Shown here one piece after another: positions 7,417-15,446 of a DNA stretch of 36,215 nucleotides. Below the pieces are notes generated by a model that did no database searches, was not told where the DNA came from, and saw only the letters and a list, made by a program, of their open reading frames with translations. Source of the DNA: Bacteroidia bacterium. GTDB lineage: Bacteria; Bacteroidota; Bacteroidia; AKYH767-A; OLB10. Location of the stretch: the NCBI GenBank assembly GCA_016788065.1, contig JAEUTI010000039.1, forward strand, positions 1-36,215, read 5' to 3'. A program made the position numbers and the translations under genes. Each line of letters opens with the position of its first letter. Position 1 is the first letter of the stretch.

Positions 7417-8817
7417 TTAATTAAACATTTTACCGGGATTTAAGATATGGTTTGGATCAAATAAAGTTTTAATGCCCTTTTGAAGATCAAGCTGCACTTT
7501 TGAAAATGGGACATCCATATAGTCTTTTTGAACCAGTCCAATTCCATGTTCGCCAGATATGGTTCCTCCTAACTTTACGCACAACTCAAAAATTTCGCGA
7601 ATACCTTTGGGCACCTGAGTATTCCAGTCCTCATCGCTCATTTCTTCTTTGATAATATTGACATGCAAATTTCCATCTCCGGCATGTCCGTAGCAGACCG
7701 AGCGGAAACCATATTTTGCACCAATATCTTTGACTCCTTTCAACAAGGCGGGTAATTCAGCCCGTGGCACAACAGTATCTTCTTCTTTGTAAATTGAATG
7801 GGACTTGACAGCTTCTCCGGTTGCTCTGCGCATTTTCCACAATTCTGCTTTCTGTTGTGCGGATTCCGCAAATAAAACATCAGTAGCACCAAATTCATTC
7901 ATCACTTCAGTGATCCTTTCACAATCTTTAAACAATGCGTCCATATCATTGCCATCGACTTCAATAATCAAGTGGGCTTTGATATCATCCGCAACAGCGA
8001 GATTAACATCAACAAATTTTCTGACGTAATCGATTGCATCGCGTTCCATAAATTCCATTGCGGAAGGAGTGATTCCCGCTCTGAAAACAGCTGCAACAGC
8101 CTCGCATGCTTTTTCAGCAGAAGTAAAAGGTACCAGCAACAACAAATTATGTGTAGGATAAGGAATAAGCCTGAAAACAATTTTAGTTATGATACCCAGG
8201 GTTCCTTCACTTCCAATAAGCAATTGTGTGAGATTATATCCGGTAGAATTCTTCAGAACATTGGCTCCGGTCCAGATGATGTCGCCGGATGGCAATACGA
8301 CTTCAGTATTCAGAACATAATCTTTAGTAACGCCATACTTAACGGCTTTGGGACCACCGGCACATTCTGCCAGGTTACCACCCAAAAAACAGGAACCACG
8401 ACTGGCAGGATCGGGAGGATAGAAAAGACCCTTTTCGATCACAGCATCCTGAAACACCTGATTTATCACCCCCGGCTCGACGGTAGCCTGCAAATTCCTC
8501 TCATCAATCTCCAGAATTTTATTGAAACGTTCCATGGAAATCAGAATGCCGCCAAATACAGGAAGGGCACCACCGCTCAGACCCGTTCCGGCTCCCCTGG
8601 GAGTAGCAGGAATTCGTTCCCGGTTGCACAATTTCATGATTGCCGAAATTTCGGAGGCGGTACGGGGTTTTACCACTACTTCCGGATAATATCTTAAGTC
8701 TTCGGTATAATCGTGAGAATAGTCCTCGACAACCTCAATTGAAGTAAAGACAAAATCTGTCCCACAGATAGCAATTAATTCATCCAGCACTTTGCCGGTT
8801 ACTTTTCCATATTCCAT
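7417..8817 (-). CDS. FAD-linked oxidase, glycolate oxidase subunit GlcD / D-lactate dehydrogenase type
   Basis: A 466-residue flavoprotein that oxidises a 2-hydroxy acid (glycolate, D-lactate or D-2-hydroxyglutarate) to the 2-oxo acid. The N-terminal FAD_binding_4 domain shows VVVKPRTASEISAI (47-60) and the pyrophosphate loop RGAGTGLSGG (74-83), then PPDPASRGSCFLGGNLAECA. The C-terminal FAD-oxidase domain has the metal/substrate histidines in YGHAGDGNLHVNI and the end motif SGEHGIG. The length fits GlcD and single-chain D-lactate dehydrogenases; no GlcE or GlcF partner is adjacent, so a single-chain enzyme is more likely. The complement of 8822-8829 (TAAATTTG) is a -7-like box only 4 bases before the ATG. 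The substrate cannot be decided. Confidence 0.88.
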   Translation of the reverse strand: MEYGKVTGKVLDELIAICGTDFVFTSIEVVEDYSHDYTEDLRYYPEVVVKPRTASEISAIMKLCNRERIPATPRGAGTGLSGGALPVFGGILISMERFNKILEIDERNLQATVEPGVINQVFQDAVIEKGLFYPPDPASRGSCFLGGNLAECAGGPKAVKYGVTKDYVLNTEVVLPSGDIIWTGANVLKNSTGYNLTQLLIGSEGTLGIITKIVFRLIPYPTHNLLLLVPFTSAEKACEAVAAVFRAGITPSAMEFMERDAIDYVRKFVDVNLAVADDIKAHLIIEVDGNDMDALFKDCERITEVMNEFGATDVLFAESAQQKAELWKMRRATGEAVKSHSIYKEEDTVVPRAELPALLKGVKDIGAKYGFRSVCYGHAGDGNLHVNIIKEEMSDEDWNTQVPKGIREIFELCVKLGGTISGEHGIGLVQKDYMDVPFSKVQLDLQKGIKTLFDPNHILNPGKMFN

Positions 8818-8821
8818 ACTA

Positions 8822-8829
8822 CAAATTTA
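8822..8829 (-). promoter_or_regulatory. Possible -7 box directly before the FAD oxidase start
   Basis: The complement is TAAATTTG, an exact TAnnTTTG, ending 4 bases before the ATG at 8817. No -33 TTG lies at the right distance. If real, the transcript would be essentially leaderless. A chance match in AT-rich DNA is possible. Confidence 0.25.
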
Positions 8830-8850
8830 AGGCAAAAATCTGAGGTGGCT

Positions 8851-10971
8851 CTATTCAGCTGATTCTTTTCTGATAACATCAAAAGATCGGGTATTGTACC
8901 ACAGTCGTTCGCCCGGTTTACTCATCAAAACAAATTCATTTTCAAAAAGCGAATACTTCTCATATTCAACAGGCACCAGCACATTGTGATTAGGATCAAT
9001 AAGTCCGTAAATACTATCACGTCTGGCGACAAAAACGTTGTTTGCAATTAATTTCAATTCATCATATTGTGGAGGAATCACAAGCATGCCTTTTTCATCC
9101 ACAAGACCCCATTTCGATTTGACTTCCACAATCGCAAAACCCCTTTGAAAAGCAAATGCTTTGTCGTAATTAAATCTTGAGGGAACAGTTCTGTCATTTA
9201 GATCAATGTAGTTCCATTTCGACCCTTTTCGAACAACAGCTTTTCCAAAAGAAAGCGAAGCAATTTCATCAAATCGAAAAGGAATAATTTTTCGACCCAT
9301 CGAATCAATTACCCCATATTTGCCATTAAAATTTGCTATCAGAAAACCATCTGTAAATTCGTACAATTCTGATTTACTGCCAGGAACATAATAAAATGGA
9401 ATTTGAATGCCACCAGTTGAATTTATGAATCCTAATTTACCATTTTTAACGCAGGCAAATAAATTATTAGAAGTTTGCTTAATCATAGAATACTCAAAAG
9501 GAATTACAATCCCGGAATCGAGTGATACTACTCCAAACAAATCATCTTTTTTTAAAACTATCATTCGATTAACCGGTAAGGCGATATCCTGATAAATAAA
9601 AGGAAGCAGTTCATTTCCGGCCTGATCAATCAGACCAAAATTTTCATCTTTCTGACAGATAGCGAAACCGTTCTTAAAATCACCGGCAATATCAAATTGT
9701 GGATTTATTATTTGCATTCCATCCCGATCGATGTACCCAAATAATCCGTTTTCTGCAGCAGCAGCTAAACCTTCCGAGAAGTCACTTAATTCAGAATATT
9801 TTAAAGGAATAATCATCCTTCCATTTCTGTCGATAACGCCCAATTTGTTCTGATCACCAACTACTGCCAGATTGTTATGGAAATTTTCCGCTTCATCATA
9901 AAATGGAGGAATTACTTCTTCACCCATTTTATTCACATAACCCGATTTACCATCTTTACCAACAACGGCCATTCCTTCAGCGAAGGGTTCAACGAAATCA
10001 TAAACCGGATCAATTACCAAAGTGCCTTCAGAATTTATAAATCCATACTTCCCGCTTTTTTCATAGGGAAGAAGCACCATTTTAATAAGTGAAAACTCCG
10101 TCATTAGTTTATCCTGATAAGGATAATCGGGATAGGTGGAGCGGAAATTTTGCAGAGACTGTTCATTAAAAACAGGAATAGATAGTTCAAAAACTCGTTG
10201 CCAGGCATCTTCAATAAAAAGTGATGAAGGGTATTTTTTTATAAAATCGTGATATATTTTAGGATCAGAAGCATCCCGGGTAGCTAATTTAAACAACTGC
10301 TCATGAGCTTCTCTGAAATGGGGGCTTCTGGGATATGCAATCGTAAATTTTTCATAAGCATCTGGGGTGCCCTCGGCAGTCAGTTCATTGTATAGTGCCC
10401 TTTCAAAGCGTGAACGGGCCGTGTAATACAAATGCGACTCGGGGTATTGCTCCATAAAAGCTCCATAGCTTTCTGAAGTATTATCATTACGTACAATTTC
10501 GAATGCCAGACTATCCCGAAAACGAAGTGCGTCCTTATATTTATGTGAATCGCCATAAAAATCGATGAAGTGATTGAAGCCTGATATAGTAGACTGTTTT
10601 TCGGCATGCACAAAAGCGTCATTGATAATTTTGAACTGTAAAGATTGCATGTCACTAATTCGCACCTTATACTTTTCTAATATTGCTTTTTCTTTGGAAT
10701 CGGCAATTGTAAGAAATGACAGCGCTTCATTTATTTTTTTAAATGCGGAATCGGTATTATAAAAAGGATTGTCATTCTTGCTATAAATAAATGCAAGTCC
10801 ATAAGAAGCTACCGAAGGATACTTCTTTATAGATTTTTCGAAATACTTCTTCGCATTAAAATAATCAAAAATTTGCAACGACTCAAATGCTTTATCAGGA
10901 TTTCCTGCCTTTGAAACAAAAGAACTCATTATCCAAAATAGCAAAAATGGTATAAGGAGTAGTCTTTTCAT
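8851..10971 (-). CDS. WG-repeat protein with N-terminal TPR-like region
   Basis: A 706-residue exported protein. The signal peptide is MKRLLLIPFLLFWIMSSFVSKAG. Residues about 25-290 are helical and TPR-like (FNAKKYFEKSIKKYPS, FTIAYPRSPHFREAHEQL, YHDFIKKYPSSLFIEDAWQR). From about 305 to 690 run nine to ten WG-type beta repeats of 40-50 residues with the pattern KYGFINSEGTLVIDPVYD, FAEGMAVV: a Gly-(Phe/Tyr/Val)-(Ile/Val)-(Asn/Asp) core, a hydrophobic I-P-P-x-Y/F and a following F-x-x-G. WG repeats are found in many bacterial envelope proteins and are not enzymatic; the combination with TPR points to protein binding at the cell surface or in the periplasm. The partner is unknown. The sulfotransferase gene lies 35 bases upstream. 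Confidence 0.85.
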   Translation of the reverse strand: MKRLLLIPFLLFWIMSSFVSKAGNPDKAFESLQIFDYFNAKKYFEKSIKKYPSVASYGLAFIYSKNDNPFYNTDSAFKKINEALSFLTIADSKEKAILEKYKVRISDMQSLQFKIINDAFVHAEKQSTISGFNHFIDFYGDSHKYKDALRFRDSLAFEIVRNDNTSESYGAFMEQYPESHLYYTARSRFERALYNELTAEGTPDAYEKFTIAYPRSPHFREAHEQLFKLATRDASDPKIYHDFIKKYPSSLFIEDAWQRVFELSIPVFNEQSLQNFRSTYPDYPYQDKLMTEFSLIKMVLLPYEKSGKYGFINSEGTLVIDPVYDFVEPFAEGMAVVGKDGKSGYVNKMGEEVIPPFYDEAENFHNNLAVVGDQNKLGVIDRNGRMIIPLKYSELSDFSEGLAAAAENGLFGYIDRDGMQIINPQFDIAGDFKNGFAICQKDENFGLIDQAGNELLPFIYQDIALPVNRMIVLKKDDLFGVVSLDSGIVIPFEYSMIKQTSNNLFACVKNGKLGFINSTGGIQIPFYYVPGSKSELYEFTDGFLIANFNGKYGVIDSMGRKIIPFRFDEIASLSFGKAVVRKGSKWNYIDLNDRTVPSRFNYDKAFAFQRGFAIVEVKSKWGLVDEKGMLVIPPQYDELKLIANNVFVARRDSIYGLIDPNHNVLVPVEYEKYSLFENEFVLMSKPGERLWYNTRSFDVIRKESAE

Positions 10972-11006
10972 TTCAATCAGGTGATAAGAACATCGGGAAA
11001 AGTGAA

Positions 11007-11954
11007 TTAATTTATTTTAATATTAAATGCATCTCTACGGGCATTTTTTCCTCTACTGAATGATTTGAGAATGATCATAGTTCTGCGAACAGAACGATGA
11101 AAGAAATCATAAGTAGTTAGAAGAATATTGTAAATATAATAAATTGGATCTTTAGAATCAAAATAAAGTTCATAGCCGAATTCTTTGGAATACTTGCCTG
11201 CCATCCAGTTATAGCGGTAGTGACGAAAGCGGCTCCAGTGACTAAATCTCCCTAGCGGATTAAAAGTTTTCGTTTTAGGAATCGGATCCCAGGTCACTTT
11301 TTCAGAATTACCTTTGAAAGTAGAGGAACCAATGACATCAAAATTCGCACTTTTGTCAAAATCAAATTTCGATTTATCAAGTTTCAGAAAATCAAGAATC
11401 TGAGTCATTACTTCTGTATTTTTCTGATACAGATCTTCATATTTGATGACAAGTACTCTCCCCGATTTCATTAATTTGGGATCATTCATAACATCATGGA
11501 TTGCTGCAGCACCACGTTTCCATCCACGCACCGCATCTTCAAAACGTGAGCTAAAGGTTTTCATAAATGATTCAACCAAATCCTGACCTTTCCGGGTTAT
11601 CACAATCATATAGCCCTCCGAAAACATTTCCAGATAATTTTTGGAATTGATGGCTGAAGGGGTTTTGGTGACCATATATTTAGCCGCAGCAGGACCGTTT
11701 CCGGGATTTAAATAGTTAAGCAGTCCCAGCTCCAAAGCTCTCCTGAAAACCTCATTGTCATTTTTCCAATCAGGGCTCCAATGTTTGGTAACTACGTCAT
11801 AAAATTCAAGATACTTGTCTGATGCAAAAAGAAAAAAATCTTCACCATAATGTCTGGAATGCACACAATCGGGATGAAGTGCTATTAACTGATACAAATA
11901 ATTTGTTCCACTTCTGGGGTTAATTCCAACAATAAAAATAGGGACTTTATGCAT
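11007..11954 (-). CDS. Sulfotransferase family protein
   Basis: A 315-residue PAPS-dependent sulfotransferase-like protein. The 5'-phosphosulfate loop is GINPRSGTNYLYQL (residues 10-23), a good match to the P-R-S-G-T family signature. The 3'-phosphate segment is VITRKGQDLVESFMKTF (118-134), with an Arg and a Ser in place, followed by VLVIKYEDL, the usual strand before the C-terminal half. No signal peptide is seen, so it is cytosolic. The acceptor could be a glycan, lipid or tyrosine side chain; neighbours do not tell. The 171 bases upstream (11955-12125) contain only a small perfect hairpin (CTTTC/GAAAG at 11971-11983) and no convincing promoter or RNA gene. Confidence 0.82.
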   Translation of the reverse strand: MHKVPIFIVGINPRSGTNYLYQLIALHPDCVHSRHYGEDFFLFASDKYLEFYDVVTKHWSPDWKNDNEVFRRALELGLLNYLNPGNGPAAAKYMVTKTPSAINSKNYLEMFSEGYMIVITRKGQDLVESFMKTFSSRFEDAVRGWKRGAAAIHDVMNDPKLMKSGRVLVIKYEDLYQKNTEVMTQILDFLKLDKSKFDFDKSANFDVIGSSTFKGNSEKVTWDPIPKTKTFNPLGRFSHWSRFRHYRYNWMAGKYSKEFGYELYFDSKDPIYYIYNILLTTYDFFHRSVRRTMIILKSFSRGKNARRDAFNIKIN

Positions 11955-12125
11955 ATTCTAATACTAAGACCTTTCGGAGAAAGCGTATTCTACTTTGATT
12001 TCACTTGCTAAAAATCGGCATTTATATCCTAAAATCAAAATAACCAAGATTAGTTCACTTAGAAAACACCAAGGACCAAATTTTTAAAATAATGATTATC
12101 AACTACTAATAGCTAAAAGTGCTCG

Positions 12126-13271
12126 CTACAAAGACTTTTCAGGTTTAAATTGTGAAAAAGTAAATTTCAGAAAAGTGAGCCCTAAAATTGCACAAGTTGC
12201 AGAACCAGCCAAAATACTAATCTTTGACATGGTGGTAAATGCAACAACATCAAATGCCAGCGTGCTAATAAAAATTGACATGGTAAAACCAATTCCGCCA
12301 AGCATTGCTGCTCCGGCTATCATCGGCCAGGTTACTCCATTCGGCAATGACGACCAACCGGTTTTAACCGACAACCAGGTAAAGAATAAAATACCAACCG
12401 GCTTGCCTATGACCAGGCCTGCCAATATCCCATAACTAACAGGAGAAGTAAGTGAAGCAATCAGATCACCTTCGAGAACTATGCCTGTATTTGCCAATGC
12501 AAAAATGGGCATAATAAACAATGCTACCGGTTTGTTAATAGCATGCTCAATGTGATGCAGCATCGACTTTGTTTCATCCTTAGCAATCGGAATTGTCAGA
12601 GCCAGCAGCACCCCTGCAATGGTTGCATGAATACCACTCTGCAGAATGAAAAACCATAACAGAACACCGGGAATTAAAAAATACAACAATTTATGTGAAC
12701 CACTTCTGTTTAATATGATTAACAACAAAAGCGTTGCCATTGCTGCACCAAACCATATCCATGAAAAACCATGTGAATAAAACAAAGCTATCACTAATAT
12801 TGCTCCCAGATCATCGACTACGGCCACTGCAACAAGAAATACTTTCAGTGCCACAGGAACACGGTTTCCTAACAATGATAACATTCCCAATGCAAAGGCA
12901 ATATCTGTTGCCATAGGAATTCCCCATCCACTAACTGAAGGCTGATTGTAGTTGAAACTCAGAAATAAAAGTGCCGGAAACAACATACCTCCTATTGCAG
13001 CCATAACGGGCATTGCTGCTGAACTAACAGATGACAACTCACCTCCTACCAGCTCTCGTTTGATTTCCAATCCCACCAATAAAAAAAAGACTGCCATCAA
13101 ACCATCGTTAATCCAGTGATGCAGGCTCATGCCCAGATTTATTTCCCAGAAAGAAAGATACTGACCACCCCAACTACTATTTGTAATCAACAAACTGATT
13201 GCGGTGCAGAAAATCAATAAAATTCCACCTGTTTGTTCTGATTTTACAAATTTTAAAAAGGTATCAAACAT
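12126..13271 (-). CDS. nhaA: Na+/H+ antiporter NhaA
   Basis: A 381-residue inner-membrane antiporter that exports Na+ (or Li+) in exchange for protons. Twelve hydrophobic segments are visible. Diagnostic motifs: FFLLVGLEIKRELVGGELS (62-80), PMATDIAFALG (119-129, Asp123 corresponding to E. coli Asp133) and VAVVDDLGAI (149-158, Asp153/Asp154 corresponding to Asp163/Asp164, the ion-binding pair). Length equals the family norm. Only a near-match -7 box, TACTTTTA, is seen upstream. It is a single gene between ispE and the sulfotransferase, with gaps of 113 and 171 bases. Confidence 0.96.
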   Translation of the reverse strand: MFDTFLKFVKSEQTGGILLIFCTAISLLITNSSWGGQYLSFWEINLGMSLHHWINDGLMAVFFLLVGLEIKRELVGGELSSVSSAAMPVMAAIGGMLFPALLFLSFNYNQPSVSGWGIPMATDIAFALGMLSLLGNRVPVALKVFLVAVAVVDDLGAILVIALFYSHGFSWIWFGAAMATLLLLIILNRSGSHKLLYFLIPGVLLWFFILQSGIHATIAGVLLALTIPIAKDETKSMLHHIEHAINKPVALFIMPIFALANTGIVLEGDLIASLTSPVSYGILAGLVIGKPVGILFFTWLSVKTGWSSLPNGVTWPMIAGAAMLGGIGFTMSIFISTLAFDVVAFTTMSKISILAGSATCAILGLTFLKFTFSQFKPEKSL

Positions 13272-13384
13272 AAAGTAAATCGGTTGCGACAGTATGATAA
13301 AAGTAATTAATCCAGATATAATAAGTAACTAAATTGTCGTCAAATTGTTTATCTGATGGCGCTATATGAATTTAAGATACTAGC

Positions 13385-14272
13385 TTAAAGTTCTTTATGA
13401 AACCGAAAGCAATCGTTGAATGGACTCAAATCTATTTCAGTATTCGCATCAAACAAAGCAAATACTGCTGATCCACTTCCGCTCATTGCTGTATAAGTGG
13501 CTCCCATTTCCAATAACTTCTGTTTTATTTCCGCTATAGCGGGATAATTTTTAAAGACAGAATTTTCAAATTCATTGATAACCTGTTTTTGCCACGATGT
13601 AACCGGATTTTGCAAGAGCTCTTGTAATTTCGATGGCTCATCAACCGGTACTACAGTTTCATAAGCAACTTTTGTTGGAACACTTATTTCAGGTTTAATG
13701 ATCACAATTTGCAAATTCTTCAGATTTACTTTCACATCTGCTAAAACCTCCCCCTTTCCGCTTCCAAACATTGGTTTGTTATAGAGAAAAAAGGGACAAT
13801 CGCTCCCAATGTCAGCCGAAAGCTGAACTAATTCTTCGAAAGCACATGGTTCATTGTGATCGAGCCACAATTGTTTAAGAAAGAATGCTGCATCAGCTGA
13901 GCCACCACCCAATCCCGCTCCCATAGGAATTGCCTTGTGTAAATGAATTCGAACGCCTGACTTCAATCCAAAATTTGCCTCAAATAAGTTTAAAGTTTTA
14001 AGCAACAAATTATTAGACGGATTGCCGGCAACCGGAAATCCGGAAATGGAGAAGTAGACTGGTTTTCCGGCAGCAGTCACCAGCTTCGTAACTTCTGAAA
14101 CATCAAAATTGGTTAAATCATCCTGAGAATCAGACGAATCGATATAAACATACTCTAGACTGTCACAAAGGGGCACAGGATAAAACACGGTCTCTATATC
14201 ATGAAAGCCATCATGACGCTTTCGCAGAATTTTCAAACCCAGGTTAATTTTTGCATTCGGAAACAATACCAT
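13385..14272 (-). CDS. ispE: 4-diphosphocytidyl-2-C-methyl-D-erythritol kinase
   Basis: A 295-residue GHMP kinase that phosphorylates CDP-ME in the non-mevalonate isoprenoid (MEP) pathway, in the cytosol. FPNAKINLGLKILRKRHDGF (residues 4-23) is the substrate-binding N-terminus, PMGAGLGGGSADAAF (116-130) the ATP loop with the catalytic Asp127, and MSGSGSAVFALF near the C-terminus is GHMP motif 3. The length is normal. Its presence shows that the organism makes isoprenoids by the MEP route. It is divergent from accA across 107 bases that carry back-to-back promoters. Confidence 0.96.
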   Translation of the reverse strand: MVLFPNAKINLGLKILRKRHDGFHDIETVFYPVPLCDSLEYVYIDSSDSQDDLTNFDVSEVTKLVTAAGKPVYFSISGFPVAGNPSNNLLLKTLNLFEANFGLKSGVRIHLHKAIPMGAGLGGGSADAAFFLKQLWLDHNEPCAFEELVQLSADIGSDCPFFLYNKPMFGSGKGEVLADVKVNLKNLQIVIIKPEISVPTKVAYETVVPVDEPSKLQELLQNPVTSWQKQVINEFENSVFKNYPAIAEIKQKLLEMGATYTAMSGSGSAVFALFDANTEIDLSPFNDCFRFHKEL

Positions 14273-14290
14273 AAACTGCTATCTATCAGG

Positions 14291-14325
14291 CAAAAATAAG
14301 CACAAAAGGTTAAGGAATCAGGAAA
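14291..14325 (-). promoter_or_regulatory. Possible promoter of ispE
   Basis: The complement of 14291-14298 is TATTTTTG, an exact TAnnTTTG box, 18 bases before the ispE ATG. A weak TTTC -33 element (complement of 14322-14325) sits 23 bases further out. It faces away from the accA promoter. Confidence 0.35.
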
Positions 14326-14330
14326 AGTGA

Positions 14331-14359
14331 TTTCGGGTAACATTTACTTAATATATTTG
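14331..14359 (+). promoter_or_regulatory. Promoter of accA
   Basis: TTTC (14331-14334), 17 bases, then TATATTTG (14352-14359), an exact TAnnTTTG -7 box. It ends 20 bases before the accA ATG. The -33 element is imperfect. Confidence 0.5.
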
Positions 14360-14379
14360 TAGCTTAATAAGACCGAAAA

Positions 14380-15336
14380 ATGAGTCATTTGGATTTCGAA
14401 AAGCCTTTGGATGAACTGAAGGATCAACTTGAAAAAGCAAAGCAAATTGCTGAAAAGGGAAAAGTTGATGTGAGTGGTCTCATCATGGAGATTGAAAAGA
14501 AAATTGAAGATACCCGAAAAAATATCTTTAGTAATCTGACTGCCTGGCAAAAAGTTCAGCTTTCACGTCACCCCGACCGCCCCTATTCATTGGATTACAT
14601 AAAGGCAATTACCAACAACACTTTTATTGAGATGTTTGGCGATCGCAATGTGAAAGATGACAAGGCTATGATTGGTGGCTTTGGTATGGTTGACGGTCAA
14701 ACCATTATGTTTATCGGACAGCAAAAAGGTAATAACACCAAAATGCGTCAGTATCGCAATTTCGGTATGCCAAATCCGGAAGGTTACCGGAAGGCGTTGA
14801 GATTGATGAAACTGGCAGAAAAATTCAATAAACCGGTGATAACGTTTATTGATACTCCCGGAGCTTTTCCGGGACTTGAAGCCGAAGAACGTGGTCAGGG
14901 AGAAGCTATTGCAAGAAACTTGTATGAGATGTCTATATTGAAAGTCCCTGTAATTTGCTTCATTATCGGTGAAGGTGCATCAGGTGGAGCATTAGGCATT
15001 GGTATCGGAGATAAGGTTATGATGCTTGAAAATACCTGGTATTCAGTAATATCGCCTGAATCTTGTTCTTCAATTCTCTGGCGTAACTGGGATAATAAGG
15101 AAAAAGCAGCCGAAGCATTGAAGCTGACAGCAACCGATATGCAGGATCTGAAACTGGTGGATGGTATTGTGAAAGAACCACTTGGTGGTGCTCATTCCAA
15201 TCCCGACAAAATGTTCCAGACCGTGAAATCAGAAATCAAGAAATTGCTACCCAAACTTTTAGAAATGGACCCCAAAATCAGGGTGGAGAAACGGATCGAG
15301 AAATTCTGTTCCATGGGAGTCTATACAGAAGGTTAA
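14380..15336 (+). CDS. accA: Acetyl-CoA carboxylase carboxyltransferase subunit alpha
   Basis: A 318-residue subunit (E. coli 319) of the acetyl-CoA carboxylase carboxyltransferase, which with AccD transfers the carboxyl group from carboxybiotin to acetyl-CoA in the first step of fatty-acid synthesis. Residues 1-45 form the typical N-terminal helical section ([18 protein letters not shown]), followed by [13 protein letters not shown] (62-74), [20 protein letters not shown] (154-173) and the oxyanion segment [15 protein letters not shown] (196-210). It starts at the ATG behind a good promoter. dnaB follows after 110 bases; no terminator was seen between them. Confidence 0.97.
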   Translation: MSHLDFEKPLDELKDQLEKAKQIAEKGKVDVSGLIMEIEKKIEDTRKNIFSNLTAWQKVQLSRHPDRPYSLDYIKAITNNTFIEMFGDRNVKDDKAMIGGFGMVDGQTIMFIGQQKGNNTKMRQYRNFGMPNPEGYRKALRLMKLAEKFNKPVITFIDTPGAFPGLEAEERGQGEAIARNLYEMSILKVPVICFIIGEGASGGALGIGIGDKVMMLENTWYSVISPESCSSILWRNWDNKEKAAEALKLTATDMQDLKLVDGIVKEPLGGAHSNPDKMFQTVKSEIKKLLPKLLEMDPKIRVEKRIEKFCSMGVYTEG

Positions 15337-15431
15337 TACCTTGTAAATTAATTAATTCCATTTTCAGGACAATAAAATTCCTGTTGAAAACTATTTATCT
15401 TGCGGAGAGGCGCTGCTTAAGCCTCATTGCG

Positions 15432-15439
15432 TAATTTTG
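15432..15439 (+). promoter_or_regulatory. Possible -7 box of dnaB
   Basis: TAATTTTG, an exact TAnnTTTG, ends 7 bases before the dnaB ATG. The closest TTG (15400-15402) is 29 bases away, too far. Immediately upstream lies the inverted repeat GAGGC/GCCTC (15407-15411, 15421-15425), which includes the palindrome GCTTAAGC (15415-15422). If the box works, the mRNA is nearly leaderless. Confidence 0.3.
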
Positions 15440-15446
15440 AAGTATT

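Noticed and set aside
7972-8697. 241-codon open frame on the plus strand
   Set aside because: It is antisense to the well-supported FAD oxidase gene; its translation is rich in Asn/Ser/Cys with no domain or signal, typical of a shadow frame.
11955-12125. Small RNA or hidden small gene upstream of the sulfotransferase gene
   Set aside because: There is only a 5-bp hairpin with a 3-base loop and AT-rich sequence; no open frame with coding character and no promoter/terminator pair.
15407-15425. Terminator between accA and dnaB
   Set aside because: The short stem has a 9-base loop and no following T-tract.
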